From the NCBI GenBank assembly GCA_002730555.1, contig PCAM01000009.1, positions 1 through 40,393 of the forward strand: a stretch of DNA of 40,393 nucleotides, given 5' to 3'. Both the position numbers and the translations under genes were made by a program. The notes under the pieces are model-generated. The model was not told where the DNA came from. It saw only the letters and a list, made by a program, of their open reading frames with translations, and made no database searches. The DNA comes from Chloroflexota bacterium (GTDB lineage: Bacteria; Chloroflexota; Dehalococcoidia; Lucifugimonadales; Lucifugimonadaceae). Shown piece by piece: positions 26,538 through 35,125 of the stretch (the stretch's first letter is position 1; each line of letters opens with the position of its first letter).

Positions 26538-26794
26538 GGTGTGGTCCTTTGTGCTGATTCGATGATTGGTTGGCGACGGGAGAAATGAATCCCCCGCCAG
26601 TTAGCCCGGGGATTGTCGCGCCACTCACTGACGCACTGGCGTGGCGCTGAACTCCACACACTAAACAACCTCGACCAGCGCGCTCTGGAAACCCGGCAAG
26701 CACCCGACGCCCGCCAGAACGGCGAAGTTGCGTAGCGGGACTACCGACTCGCAATCCAGCGCTCCGTCGCCCGTCAGCAACGGGCGGGCGCTAT

Positions 26795-26871
26795 TGGTAC
26801 CCCGTACGGGATTCGAACCCGTGATCTCCAGCTTGAAAGGCTGGCGTGCTAGGCCGCTGCACCAACGGGGC
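26795..26871 (-). tRNA. tRNA-Glu (anticodon TTC)
   Basis: On the minus strand it starts GCCCCGTTGGTGCAGCGG and ends ACGGGGT, discriminator A and an encoded CCA. The anticodon stem CCAGC/GCTGG holds the loop CTTTCAA with TTC, and the T arm is GGGTTCGAATCCC. Acceptor pair G1-U72 is the only non-Watson-Crick closing pair. The length of 77 bases including CCA is normal. The flanks 26538-26794 and 26872-27002 show no gene. Confidence 0.97.
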
Positions 26872-27002
26872 GCTATTTGCGGTCGTTTGGCCAGAGGCCA
26901 TCAACAAGCATATCAAGCGGGGCACCCGATTCCGAGAGCGATCCTGAATGAATCGACTGGTGTTTCTACCGTGGAAGGACAGAGAACGGGCTGGCGTACC
27001 AA

Positions 27003-27770
27003 TCAGAGCGTCTGCCCGGCACGGACCGGACGCCGGTACTTCGGGGCGTCAAACGCTCTCATGAAAACTGACTTCGCTGCGCACAGATCGGCCATCAGGC
27101 ACTCACCGCACAAAGGCCGTTGCGCTTTGCAGATCTGCCTCCCGTGCGTGATCAGCAGGATGTGATACCGGAATATCTCGTCCGGCGGGATTTGAACCTC
27201 CATGATGTCGTGCGCTGCGTCGACGTTGTCCTTGAGCCCGATCAATCCAAGCCGCCTCGCCACCCGGTAAATGTGCGTGTCCACGGGCATCGCAGGCATC
27301 CCGAGCGCGAAGTTGAGCACGATCCCTGTGGTCTTCTTGCCGACCCCGGGCAGTGATATCAGCCATGAGCGGGCCTCTTCCAGCGGCATCGTCGCCAGGA
27401 ATTCAAGTTCCAGCCGCCCGGTCCGCTCCAGGATGATTCGCAGCATCTCCCTGATCCGGGGCGCCTTCTGATCGGCCAATCCCCCATGTCTGATCGCATC
27501 CGCAATCTCGGCCGGGCCGGCCTCTATGACGTCCATCCAGGTCGGGAAGCTCTTCCGAAGCGAGTTGTATGCGACCTCTGCGTTGGTGTCAGACGTGTGC
27601 TGCGTGAGGACGGTGAAGATCAACTCTTCGAGCGCGTTGAAGCGAGGCGCCCAGACCACGGGGCCGTACAGTGGCTCGAGCCGCCGCATCGCCTCCCCCG
27701 CTAGCGCGTTGCGGCGGGCGACGCCCCGGAGCGCTGAGAGTCCGTCGGCGGTTAATCGGAGGGATGTCAT
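27003..27770 (-). CDS. nth: Endonuclease III-like DNA glycosylase/AP lyase
   Basis: 255 residues with the helix-hairpin-helix LPGVGKKTTGIVL carrying the catalytic lysine, PVDTHIYRVARRLG with the catalytic aspartate, and a C-terminal 4Fe-4S loop with spacing C-x6-C-x2-C-x5-C (CKAQRPLCGECLMADLC). Removes oxidised pyrimidines and nicks abasic sites. The frame stays open upstream to 28229 inside the divergent amidohydrolase gene, but ATG 27770 is the family-length start. About 30-40 residues longer than E. coli Nth, mainly an N-terminal arm and a basic C-terminal tail. Because the branch with an N-terminal arm can differ in specificity, the symbol is a family-level call. Confidence 0.9.
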   Translation of the reverse strand: MTSLRLTADGLSALRGVARRNALAGEAMRRLEPLYGPVVWAPRFNALEELIFTVLTQHTSDTNAEVAYNSLRKSFPTWMDVIEAGPAEIADAIRHGGLADQKAPRIREMLRIILERTGRLELEFLATMPLEEARSWLISLPGVGKKTTGIVLNFALGMPAMPVDTHIYRVARRLGLIGLKDNVDAAHDIMEVQIPPDEIFRYHILLITHGRQICKAQRPLCGECLMADLCAAKSVFMRAFDAPKYRRPVRAGQTL

Positions 27771-27845
27771 GTGAGGCCGGTATTCTAGCAACCAGGTAAT
27801 ACGTAATACTCGGACCTTATTTTTCACCGCACACTGATTTACACG

Positions 27846-29402
27846 ATGAACAACGCCGGACCGGAAAATGCGTTCCTCTTCAACGGCAATGTCCTCACTC
27901 TTGACGGGCGGGACACGGTCGCTACCGGACTGTTGATCGAGGGCGGTCGGATTACCAGCGTGGCCGCGGCGGACGAACGGCTCAAAGCCGGGTATCGGAC
28001 GGTCGACCTGGAAGGCGCGACGGTGCTCCCCGGGTTTATCGACCCCCACGCCCATCCTCTGTCGCTCGGATCGGCGTTGCGTGCCATTGATTGCTCGCCA
28101 CCAGCAGTGACGAGCATCGCCGGCATTGTTCGGCGGATTACCGAGGTGGCCGGAGATCCGGAGGGGTCTTCCGAGGCCTGGATCAGGGCGCGCGGTTATG
28201 ACGAACTCCGCCTCGCCGAAGGGCGTCATCCGACGGCCACCGATCTCGATAACGCCGCGCCGGGGAGGTGCGTTCGGCTATCACATGAGGGAGGCCACGG
28301 CGACGTGCTGAGCACGGCCGCGATGAACGCAGTCGGTATTAACAGGGACAGCACACCGCCCCCCGGCACCACGATCGAACGTGATCCGGCGACCGGTGAT
28401 CCGACGGGCGTGCTGTTCGAGATGGGCGGTTGGCTTCGCGATCGGATGCCGTCGCCGTCTAACGATGCTCTAGGCGACTACGCCGCGGCTGCTTCTCGGG
28501 CGCTTGCGGCCGCGGGCGTGACCGCCGTGACCGATGCCGGCCGGGACAACACCTCCGACCGCCTGTCGCTCTATGCAGAGCTGATCGCAAAGGCCAGTTT
28601 CACCCCGCGACCGACCGTTATGTTGTCGGCAGACAGTGACTACCCGGACCCGGAGAGCACCCCCGGAGTGAGAGCGGGCGCAACGAAAATAGCGATCACC
28701 TTCTCAAGCGGGCAGATGCACCCGGACTTCGATGACCTCGTGGCGTTGATCTCTGCCGCGCACCGGATCGGTCGGCAGGTCGCGGTACACGCGATCGAGA
28801 TCGAGGCGGTTGTCATGGCATGTCAGGCGTTTCGCGCCGTCGGGCCGCGTGATCAGATCGCAAATCTGCGACATCGGATAGAGCACGCTTCTGAATGCCC
28901 GCCGGAGATCGCCGAGATGGTCGCCGATAACGGATTGTCCGTCGTGACGCAGCCAGGATTCATTCACGACCGAGCCGACCGCTACCTGAACGCCCAGAGT
29001 GACGGCGGCGCCGATCCCAGGCACCTGTACGCAATCCAAAACCTGCTCGCCGCGAGGGTACCGGTCGCCGGGTCATCCGACGCCCCGTTCGGGCCGACAT
29101 CGCCGCTGATCGGCATCCAGACGGCCGTGACGCGTGCGTCTTCAGGCGGACAACAAATCGGACCGGAGCAAGCGATCTCCGTTGGCGAGGCGCTGCGCCT
29201 GTACGGCCCCGGCGCCGCATGGCTGGACCATCAGGAGGCCGAGGCCGGTTCGCTGGAGTCCGGCAAGCGCGCTGATCTCGTCGTGATTGAACGCGACCCT
29301 CACAAGATTGACCCGAAAGAGATCGGCGCGATCTCGGTGCTGGCGACCGTGATCGGTGGCGAGCTTGTGTACGGCTCACTGCCGGGACACCCGGGTAACT
29401 AG
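27846..29402 (+). CDS. Amidohydrolase family 3 protein (YtcJ-like metal-dependent hydrolase)
   Basis: 518 residues. An N-terminal beta-sandwich half, then VLPGFIDPHAHP with metal ligands His68 and His70, a HAIEIEAV histidine, HRIEHASECP and the late GSSDAPFGP aspartate: the standard order for amidohydrolase family 3 TIM barrels. The C-terminal SGKRADLVVIERDP closes the sandwich. The family cleaves formamides, cyclic amides and aromatic amides; the substrate is unknown. Divergent from nth across about 75 bases. Its TAG overlaps the convergent polyprenyl synthase stop in the palindrome CTAG. No obvious ribosome site before ATG 27846. Confidence 0.88.
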   Translation: MNNAGPENAFLFNGNVLTLDGRDTVATGLLIEGGRITSVAAADERLKAGYRTVDLEGATVLPGFIDPHAHPLSLGSALRAIDCSPPAVTSIAGIVRRITEVAGDPEGSSEAWIRARGYDELRLAEGRHPTATDLDNAAPGRCVRLSHEGGHGDVLSTAAMNAVGINRDSTPPPGTTIERDPATGDPTGVLFEMGGWLRDRMPSPSNDALGDYAAAASRALAAAGVTAVTDAGRDNTSDRLSLYAELIAKASFTPRPTVMLSADSDYPDPESTPGVRAGATKIAITFSSGQMHPDFDDLVALISAAHRIGRQVAVHAIEIEAVVMACQAFRAVGPRDQIANLRHRIEHASECPPEIAEMVADNGLSVVTQPGFIHDRADRYLNAQSDGGADPRHLYAIQNLLAARVPVAGSSDAPFGPTSPLIGIQTAVTRASSGGQQIGPEQAISVGEALRLYGPGAAWLDHQEAEAGSLESGKRADLVVIERDPHKIDPKEIGAISVLATVIGGELVYGSLPGHPGN

Positions 29403-30439
29403 GAGCGCCGGGCCCCGGTCAAATCGGCAAGCTTCTCCAGTGCGGCGCGCTCCTCCGTCTGCGGCAGACCGCTCAACGACTCCCGTGCCTCGTCGATCCA
29501 GCCCAGTGCGACCTCGCGACTTTCGTCGATGAAGCCCGACGCCCGGACGGCCTTGAGCGCCGTTACCAGAGCATCCATGTCGATCTCGACGGGGCCGTCG
29601 TCACGAGAATTCCGCGCTGCTTTGAACCAGTCGAACACCGCGTTGGACTCCGGCTCCGCCTCGATGAGCATGACCGCCGGCAGAGTTAGGACACCCTCTT
29701 TGAGGTCGTTCCCTGCCGGCTTGCCCAACTCTTCAGATGTGGAGTTGTAGTCAAGCACATCGTCAAGCACCTGGTACGCCATGCCCAGCTTGTAGCCATA
29801 ATTTCGGAGGAGTTGGATTTCCGACTCGTGCGCACTGCCCAGGACGGCGCCGCTCTCCGAGGCCGTCATGAACAGAGACGCCGTCTTATCGTAGATGCGC
29901 TGATAGTAGGATTCACGTGTCACGTGCGAATCCTGACCGTCCAGGAGTTCATTCAACTCGCCCCGTGCCAGTTCCATGATCGTTTCAGAGAACCGGCGCA
30001 CCAGCCTGACGCTGTTCGTATCGCACACAAACCGGGCGGCGGCGGCAAACACGTAATCGCCCAGCAGCACCGCCACGTTCCGGCCCCACAGGTTGCTCGC
30101 CGTCTCACGCCCGCGTCGCGTGTCCGCGGCGTCGACCGTGTCGTCGTGAATCAGCGTTGCGATGTGCAGCAGCTCCACCGCCGTGCCCATCATCACGTCC
30201 AGTTCAGACGGATTACGCCAGAGGCGGGAAGCCAGCAGCGTTATCGCCGGACGGAGGCGTTTTCCGGGAGCGCTCAGAACATGCTCAAGGCGCTCCGCCA
30301 TCGCACCCTCGTGCGACCCCTGTTCCTGCGCCAGCGATGCGAGGTTCAAAATCACGGCCTGGAGCTCCGGCCGTATCGGGTCGTAAATCTCTTCGTACGG
30401 GCTGGCAGACGTCATCTGTTGCACATTGGATCCCGTCAT
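29399..30439 (-). CDS. Trans-isoprenyl diphosphate synthase (polyprenyl synthetase family)
   Basis: 346 residues, all helical. The first Asp-rich motif is LIHDDTVD, the second is QVLDDVLDY, and GKRLRP near residue 57 is the diphosphate-binding region. It chains isopentenyl diphosphate units. The residues preceding the first motif (AVELLHIATL) are small or medium sized, as in long-chain synthases that make quinone side chains, so a heptaprenyl/octaprenyl-type product is likely but not certain. The ATG overlaps the metG stop in ATGA; the operon order is rsmI, metG, this gene. Confidence 0.92.
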   Translation of the reverse strand: MTGSNVQQMTSASPYEEIYDPIRPELQAVILNLASLAQEQGSHEGAMAERLEHVLSAPGKRLRPAITLLASRLWRNPSELDVMMGTAVELLHIATLIHDDTVDAADTRRGRETASNLWGRNVAVLLGDYVFAAAARFVCDTNSVRLVRRFSETIMELARGELNELLDGQDSHVTRESYYQRIYDKTASLFMTASESGAVLGSAHESEIQLLRNYGYKLGMAYQVLDDVLDYNSTSEELGKPAGNDLKEGVLTLPAVMLIEAEPESNAVFDWFKAARNSRDDGPVEIDMDALVTALKAVRASGFIDESREVALGWIDEARESLSGLPQTEERAALEKLADLTGARRS

Positions 30440-32112
30440 CGTGCGCTGGCCGCTGCGAGCCGCTCAGCCTCTTCCTCAACTATCGAATCATCCAGCTTCT
30501 TGAAAATCGGCGTCGGGTCGGGAAGCGCCGTGCCGGCCTCCGGCGTAATTCGTTGCCACCCTCCAGCCAGCACATCACCCTCGTGTCCCAACAACTCGTG
30601 AAGCGTTTGCGTTGAGTACGGCAGATAGGGATAAGAGACCGTCCGGAGCGTTTCGACAATGTTCAAGGCCGTCCAGAGCGTCGTGGCCGCGGCATCGCGA
30701 TCCTCTTTGACCTGCTTCCACGGGGCGCGTGCATCGATATAACGGTTGCCGTGCTGGGCGAGCACCATAACCGACCGCAGACCGTCTCTGAAGTTGCGCG
30801 CCTCCAGATGTTTCGCGACATCCGCCAGAGCCGTGTCGCAGGCCTCAAGCGCCGCGATCTCGTCCGGGCCGAGTTCCCCCGACTCCGGCACGGCGTTATC
30901 GAAATTACGCGTGGTCAGCGTGAGCACTCTGTGGACCAGGTTCCCGAAGGTCGCCACCAGCTCGTTGTTGTTGGCCAGCAGGAATCCGCCCCACGTGAAG
31001 TCGGAGTCGGAGGTCTCCGGCATGATCGACGCCAGGTAGTAGCGAAGCGGGTCGGGGTCGTAGCGCTCCAGGTAATCCGGGACCCAGACCGCCCAACCCG
31101 TACTCGTCGAGAGCGGACGGCCCTCAAGAGTCAGGAACTCGTTCGCCGCGACATCCTCTGCCAGGTTGAGACCCCCGTGGCCCATCAACATGGCCGGCCA
31201 GATGATGGTGTGGAACGGAATGTTGTCTTTGCCCTGGAAGTAAAACGCACGTGCGTCCTCCTCCTCCCACCAGGCCTTCCAGGCGTCCGGATCGCCGGAG
31301 TTGGCGGCCCACTCGATAGAGGCCGAAAAATAGCCAATCACCGCCTCAAACCAGACGTAGATTCGCTTGTCTTCAAAACCTTCGACTGGGATTTTTATGC
31401 CCCAATCGATGTCTCTTGTGATGGACCGATCCTTGAGCCCTTCACGCAATATGCCCATGGTGAAGTTGCGCACGTTTGGGCGCCAATCGTCCTTACCGGA
31501 GATCCACTCGGTGAGTCGGTCCTGAAACGCGCTCAGACGAAGAAAGAAGTGTGTCGTGTCCCTGAATTCCGGGGGCGAGCCGTCTTCCTTGCATCGGATA
31601 TTCCCGAGCTCAGATGGATCGACGGTGTTCCCGCAGTTATCGCACTGGTCGCCGCGCGCACCATCAAATTCGCAGTGCGGGCAGATTCCTTCTACGAAGC
31701 GGTCGGACAAGAACCGCCCTTCAACCAGGCAGAACGGCATGCTCTGCACGCCCTCAACCAGGTAACCGTTTTCGAGCAACCTCGTGAACATGCCCTGAGA
31801 AACCGCATGGTGGTTGTCTGTGTCCGTGTGCGTGTAAAGGTCAAAAGCGAAACCCATCTGCCGGTTCATTTCGGCGAAGGCGTTGTGATAACGCTCGACC
31901 AGTTCAAGGGTCGAAATACCTTGCTGTCGCGCCGCCAGCATCGTCGGCGTCCCGTGCATGTCGCTGCCGGACACCATCAATACGTCGTTCCCGGCCAGCC
32001 GGTGATAGCGCGCAAAGATGTCGGCGGGCAAGACGTTACCCGCGATATGTCCAAGATGAGGCAGTCCGTTGACGTAGGGCCACGCCACGGCCACAAGGAT
32101 CCGTTCGGCCAC
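30436..32112 (-). CDS. metG: Methionyl-tRNA synthetase
   Basis: 558 residues from the GTG at 32112, which has GGAG 5 bases upstream; a TTG at 32127 without a ribosome site is also open. The HIGH motif is HLGH (19-22). A four-cysteine zinc knuckle (CPHCEFDGARGDQCDNCG) sits in the connective insertion. The KMSKS loop is atypical, reading EGRPLSTSTGWAVW: the first lysine is missing and the second K position is Thr. The archaea-like branch with LSTSRNWAVW also departs from KMSKS, but usually keeps the first lysine. No C-terminal EMAP/tRNA-binding domain is present. Charges tRNA-Met; essential. Confidence 0.94.
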   Translation of the reverse strand: MAERILVAVAWPYVNGLPHLGHIAGNVLPADIFARYHRLAGNDVLMVSGSDMHGTPTMLAARQQGISTLELVERYHNAFAEMNRQMGFAFDLYTHTDTDNHHAVSQGMFTRLLENGYLVEGVQSMPFCLVEGRFLSDRFVEGICPHCEFDGARGDQCDNCGNTVDPSELGNIRCKEDGSPPEFRDTTHFFLRLSAFQDRLTEWISGKDDWRPNVRNFTMGILREGLKDRSITRDIDWGIKIPVEGFEDKRIYVWFEAVIGYFSASIEWAANSGDPDAWKAWWEEEDARAFYFQGKDNIPFHTIIWPAMLMGHGGLNLAEDVAANEFLTLEGRPLSTSTGWAVWVPDYLERYDPDPLRYYLASIMPETSDSDFTWGGFLLANNNELVATFGNLVHRVLTLTTRNFDNAVPESGELGPDEIAALEACDTALADVAKHLEARNFRDGLRSVMVLAQHGNRYIDARAPWKQVKEDRDAAATTLWTALNIVETLRTVSYPYLPYSTQTLHELLGHEGDVLAGGWQRITPEAGTALPDPTPIFKKLDDSIVEEEAERLAAASAR

Positions 32113-32199
32113 GTTCGCTCCGTTCAAAGTGCGGTACGCCCACGTCGGCCAAATATCCGGGTAATTACTGCGGGCGCGACGCTCAATTATACCCAGCGG

Positions 32200-33042
32200 C
32201 TACGAGTCGTCAGCATGACCCGCCTGCGATTCCGTCACGAGACGATAAACGCGCCGCCGCTGCGCGCCCGTCGCGTTGACAACGGCCTCGACCAGCGAGC
32301 GTCCAGACAGCCCGTCAACGCCGAGCATTTTGATCGACTCGACGATGGTTTCTTTTGAAATCTCCGTCGCCTGTTCCGGGGCGCCTTCGATCACCAGAAC
32401 GAATTCGCCCCGGGGCCGTGCGATCGAGAAATGCGCCGCCGCCTCGGTAGCGGTCCCGCGAAATACTTCTTCGTGGAGCTTTGTCATCTCACGACACACG
32501 GCAATCTGCCGGTCGCCCAGCGTCGAAGCGATGTCCTCAAACGCCGACAGCACCCTCTGGGGAGTTTCAAACGCGACAACGGTGCCCGCTTCGTGCGCCG
32601 CCCCGGCCAAAACCGCACGGCGCTCCGAGCCTTTCCGGGGCAGGAATCCCAGGAAAAGGAAGCGGTCGCCTGGCATGCCTGCTATTGATAGGGCAGTCGT
32701 GATGGCAGACGGTCCGGGGGCGGCGACCACTTCGTGCCCTCTTGCCACGGCCGCCACCACGAGGGATGCGCCGGGGTCGCTCACTGTGGGCGAACCGGCG
32801 TCGGTTACCTGCCCCACGTCGCCGGACTCAAGTGCGGTGAGGACGCGTTCCAGTTGTGCCGGGTTCGAATGTTCGTGATAGCTGATGCAGGGGGTACTGG
32901 CGTCCAGGTGGTTCAACAACTTGCGCGTGACGCGCGTGTCTTCGGCGACCAGTAGATCGACGGATCGCAGCAGTTCTGCAGCCCGAGACGATAGATCGCC
33001 CAGGTTGCCGATCGGGGTTCCGATGATGAAGAGAGTTCCCAT
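32200..33042 (-). CDS. rsmI: 16S rRNA (cytidine-2'-O)-methyltransferase RsmI
   Basis: 280 residues. The opening MGTLFIIGTPIGNLGDLSSRA and the AEDTRVTRKLLNHL, VTDAGSPTVSDPG and AAPGPSA(I)TTALSIAGMP segments are diagnostic for the RsmI branch of tetrapyrrole-type methylases. It 2'-O-methylates C1402 of 16S rRNA. The gene lies upstream of metG (87-base gap) on the same strand. The ATG at 33042 follows a purine-rich tract. The gene upstream is divergent with about 64 bases between. Confidence 0.96.
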   Translation of the reverse strand: MGTLFIIGTPIGNLGDLSSRAAELLRSVDLLVAEDTRVTRKLLNHLDASTPCISYHEHSNPAQLERVLTALESGDVGQVTDAGSPTVSDPGASLVVAAVARGHEVVAAPGPSAITTALSIAGMPGDRFLFLGFLPRKGSERRAVLAGAAHEAGTVVAFETPQRVLSAFEDIASTLGDRQIAVCREMTKLHEEVFRGTATEAAAHFSIARPRGEFVLVIEGAPEQATEISKETIVESIKMLGVDGLSGRSLVEAVVNATGAQRRRVYRLVTESQAGHADDS

Positions 33043-33106
33043 ATGAGTGAAGGCCCGGCAAAAAGGGAAATTCCAGATAGCTCCTTAATCTTGCGTCTCA
33101 GCCCAC

Positions 33107-33493
33107 ATGTTTGGCTATACTCGGTCGGTCAATAATGTCAACAAACCCGCGCCCGCTTCGCCCGGTCGTCCAGAAGAAACGTCATGTGTAACGGGAGAAA
33201 CGACGATTAACCTCTCAACCGGACAGCGCCTCATATCCACATCCGGAGGCGCTGAGTTCGTCGTCACAAAGGGCGGCGAAGCAGACCTGACCTGTAACGG
33301 CGTATCACTCGAAGAAAAAGCAGCCCAGTCACCCGTCGCGGGTGATGGACCTGACATCCAGCTCGGCAAGCGCTACCAGGCCAGCGGCGACGGCGTGAGC
33401 CTGCTGTGCGTCAAGGCCGGCAAAGGTGAACTGGCCTGCGACGGCAACGTCATGGAACTACAGGGCGCCAGAAAACTCCCCTCCTCCGACTAG
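33107..33493 (+). CDS. Internally duplicated protein with two degenerate desulfoferrodoxin-N-like repeats
   Basis: The open frame encodes up to 128 residues. Two repeats of about 40 residues are visible: TGQRLISTSGGAEFVVTKGGEADLTCNG and LGKRYQASGDGVSLLCVKAGKGELACDG. Both resemble the short 'GQRYxCxxCGxEVxVxKgGeGxLxCcG' rubredoxin/desulfoferrodoxin knuckle, but the CxxC pair is lost in each and only single cysteines remain. A -10-like TATACT (33116-33121) sits inside the first codons, so the true start is probably downstream; a GGGAG lies 8 bases before an ATT at about 33206, at the expected N-terminus of the first repeat. Function unknown. Confidence 0.55.
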   Translation: MFGYTRSVNNVNKPAPASPGRPEETSCVTGETTINLSTGQRLISTSGGAEFVVTKGGEADLTCNGVSLEEKAAQSPVAGDGPDIQLGKRYQASGDGVSLLCVKAGKGELACDGNVMELQGARKLPSSD

Positions 33494-33550
33494 GATCTGG
33501 ACCTGCTGATCGGCCATTTGGGATCGGCCTCTAATAGCAGAGCGTCAACA

Positions 33551-33725
33551 CCCGTAGGGGCGTATCACCATACGCCTTCACCACGCTGCTAATCCGACCA
33601 GGGGTCTGTCCGTCCGCAACTCCGTCATGCCCACGCAGGTGGGAATCGAACGACGCCATCCTTCGGCCACGTGTGACCAGGACGGAAACCAAAACTGGAT
33701 TCCCGACGACTCGGGAATGACGCTT
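33551..33725. repeat. GTAGGGGCG hairpin followed by a GTCATNCC-GGAATGAC element
   Basis: At 33554-33580 GTAGGGGCGTAT..ATACGCC forms a 7-base-arm hairpin (GGCGTAT/ATACGCC). From about 33629 to 33723 a second element starts CCGTCATGCCCACGCAGGTG and ends TCCCGACGACTCGGGAATGA, with the outer GTCAT/ATGAC in inverted orientation. A further partial copy of the first family (GTGTATGGCAATACGCCC) lies at about 33748-33766 and GCCCCCTACGGCG at about 33820. The whole gap 33494-33852 is repeat material with no gene. Confidence 0.75.
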
Positions 33726-33852
33726 GAAACATGTGACCGCGCTGTCGGGGTGTATGGCAATACGCCCTCTTACCAGACCTGATCCGGAGCGTCAGTTTTT
33801 ACGATTCGGTGTCTAATTTGCCCCCTACGGCGTTTTGCCGATACATCCCGAA

Positions 33853-35016
33853 CTACACCACGTAAAGCTCGTTTGCCACACCCGCCGTCAGCGTCTCGCA
33901 GCCGTCGTCCGTGACCAGCACCGTATCGCTGCACCCGATCGCTCCCATACTCGGCAGCCGCATCGTCGTGATCACGTGGAACGTCATGCCCTTGTGAAAC
34001 ACGCGCTGCTCATTCCCGTTGATGCTGAAGATGTGCCCTTCATCCCATCCGGGCGGAAACGCCGTTCCAATTCCGTAGGCAATCCGCCGACCCTGCACAT
34101 AAGGCACATCGGCATCGTCGATCCGCTGGCGCACCGCCTCAAACGCCTCCGAAGCCCGCACACCCGGCTTGATGCGCTCCTTCGCCAGCCTTAGCGCATC
34201 CCGGTTCACCTCACTACCCCGGAGCAGCAAATCCGGCGGATCGCCGACAAACGCGCCCCGAGTCAGCGCCGAGTGGTAGCGGTTGACCACCCCCGGGACC
34301 TCGAAAAACACCACGTCGCCGTCCTCGATCACTCGATCCGACCACGTGGAGTGGACCTGCATCGAGTGCTGCTCTCCGGACGTGATGAACGGCGGCAACC
34401 CGCTGTACTCACTGCCCGCCAGCACCTGGGCACTCACCACAGCAGCCCCCAGGTCCCGTTCCGACGCCCCCACGGCTATCGCATCCATCCCGGCCCTAAC
34501 GCTGGCCACGGCGATATCGGCCGCATCCCGCATGTATCCGATCTCACGGTCCGACTTGATTAATCGGCCGTTCTCCACGACCCCGGAACCGTCATGGAGC
34601 CGGGCTTCCGGCAGCGCCAGCCGCAACCGCATATAGTCGCGAATCTTGAGGAACCATGACTCGTATTCGACCCCGATGCTTCCGCTCGCCGCCCCAAGTT
34701 CTTCCAGGACACCGGCGATGCCGTTGATCGGATCCTCCGTATCGTGGAACAGCCGGTAATCCTCCACCACGGAGTACGAGGCAACGAGCGACTCCTCATG
34801 TGGCGGCGGCACAAGCACCGGGTCGCCCGTGAGCGGCACGATCAGCCCGATGAAGTAGTAGTAGCCGGGCGTCTGGTAGCCGGTCAGGTAGTAGATGTTC
34901 TCCGGGGTCGTCAGCAGCAGCGCATCCAGCCCGCGCTCATCCATGCGTGTGCGCACCCCGTCCAGCCGAGCCTGGAACTCCTCATGCGGGAAGAACTGGT
35001 GGAGGGGCGTTCTCAT
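33853..35016 (-). CDS. M24-family hydrolase, ectoine-hydrolase/creatinase-like (metal ligands not conserved)
   Basis: 387 residues with the creatinase N-terminal domain (1-150; LDALLLTTPENIYYLTGYQTPGYYYF) and a pita-bread C-terminal domain. At the usual first metal ligand the sequence reads GDVVFFEVPGVVNRYHSALTRG, with Glu and His/Ser in place of the two aspartates. PPGWDEGHIFSINGNE and FHKGMTFHVITTM follow. This pattern matches DoeA/EutD-type ectoine hydrolases and creatinase, which do not use the prolidase dimetal centre. It should therefore hydrolyse a small C-N bond rather than Xaa-Pro peptides. The ATG at 35016 is divergent from the glycosylase gene. Confidence 0.82.
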   Translation of the reverse strand: MRTPLHQFFPHEEFQARLDGVRTRMDERGLDALLLTTPENIYYLTGYQTPGYYYFIGLIVPLTGDPVLVPPPHEESLVASYSVVEDYRLFHDTEDPINGIAGVLEELGAASGSIGVEYESWFLKIRDYMRLRLALPEARLHDGSGVVENGRLIKSDREIGYMRDAADIAVASVRAGMDAIAVGASERDLGAAVVSAQVLAGSEYSGLPPFITSGEQHSMQVHSTWSDRVIEDGDVVFFEVPGVVNRYHSALTRGAFVGDPPDLLLRGSEVNRDALRLAKERIKPGVRASEAFEAVRQRIDDADVPYVQGRRIAYGIGTAFPPGWDEGHIFSINGNEQRVFHKGMTFHVITTMRLPSMGAIGCSDTVLVTDDGCETLTAGVANELYVV

Positions 35017-35125
35017 GCGATGTCCTCTGTCTCGGGATTGCGACAGCCCGTATCGAATTTCCGGTCGGGCGACAGCATAATGCCGTACCGCTCTGAATTC
35101 ATGCCGACGGTCAGGCGGAGGCTAA

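Noticed and set aside
25362..26588. 408-codon open frame antisense to the methyltransferase pair
   Set aside because: Shadow of the coding frames on the minus strand; no motifs and no ribosome site.
27771..28229. N-terminal extension of the endonuclease III frame
   Set aside because: It overlaps the start of the divergent amidohydrolase and has no conserved residues; family length is reached from 27770.
30751..32358. 535-codon open frame antisense to metG
   Set aside because: It has no family resemblance, an Arg/Val/His-rich composition typical of a GC-rich shadow frame, and lies fully over a recognised gene.
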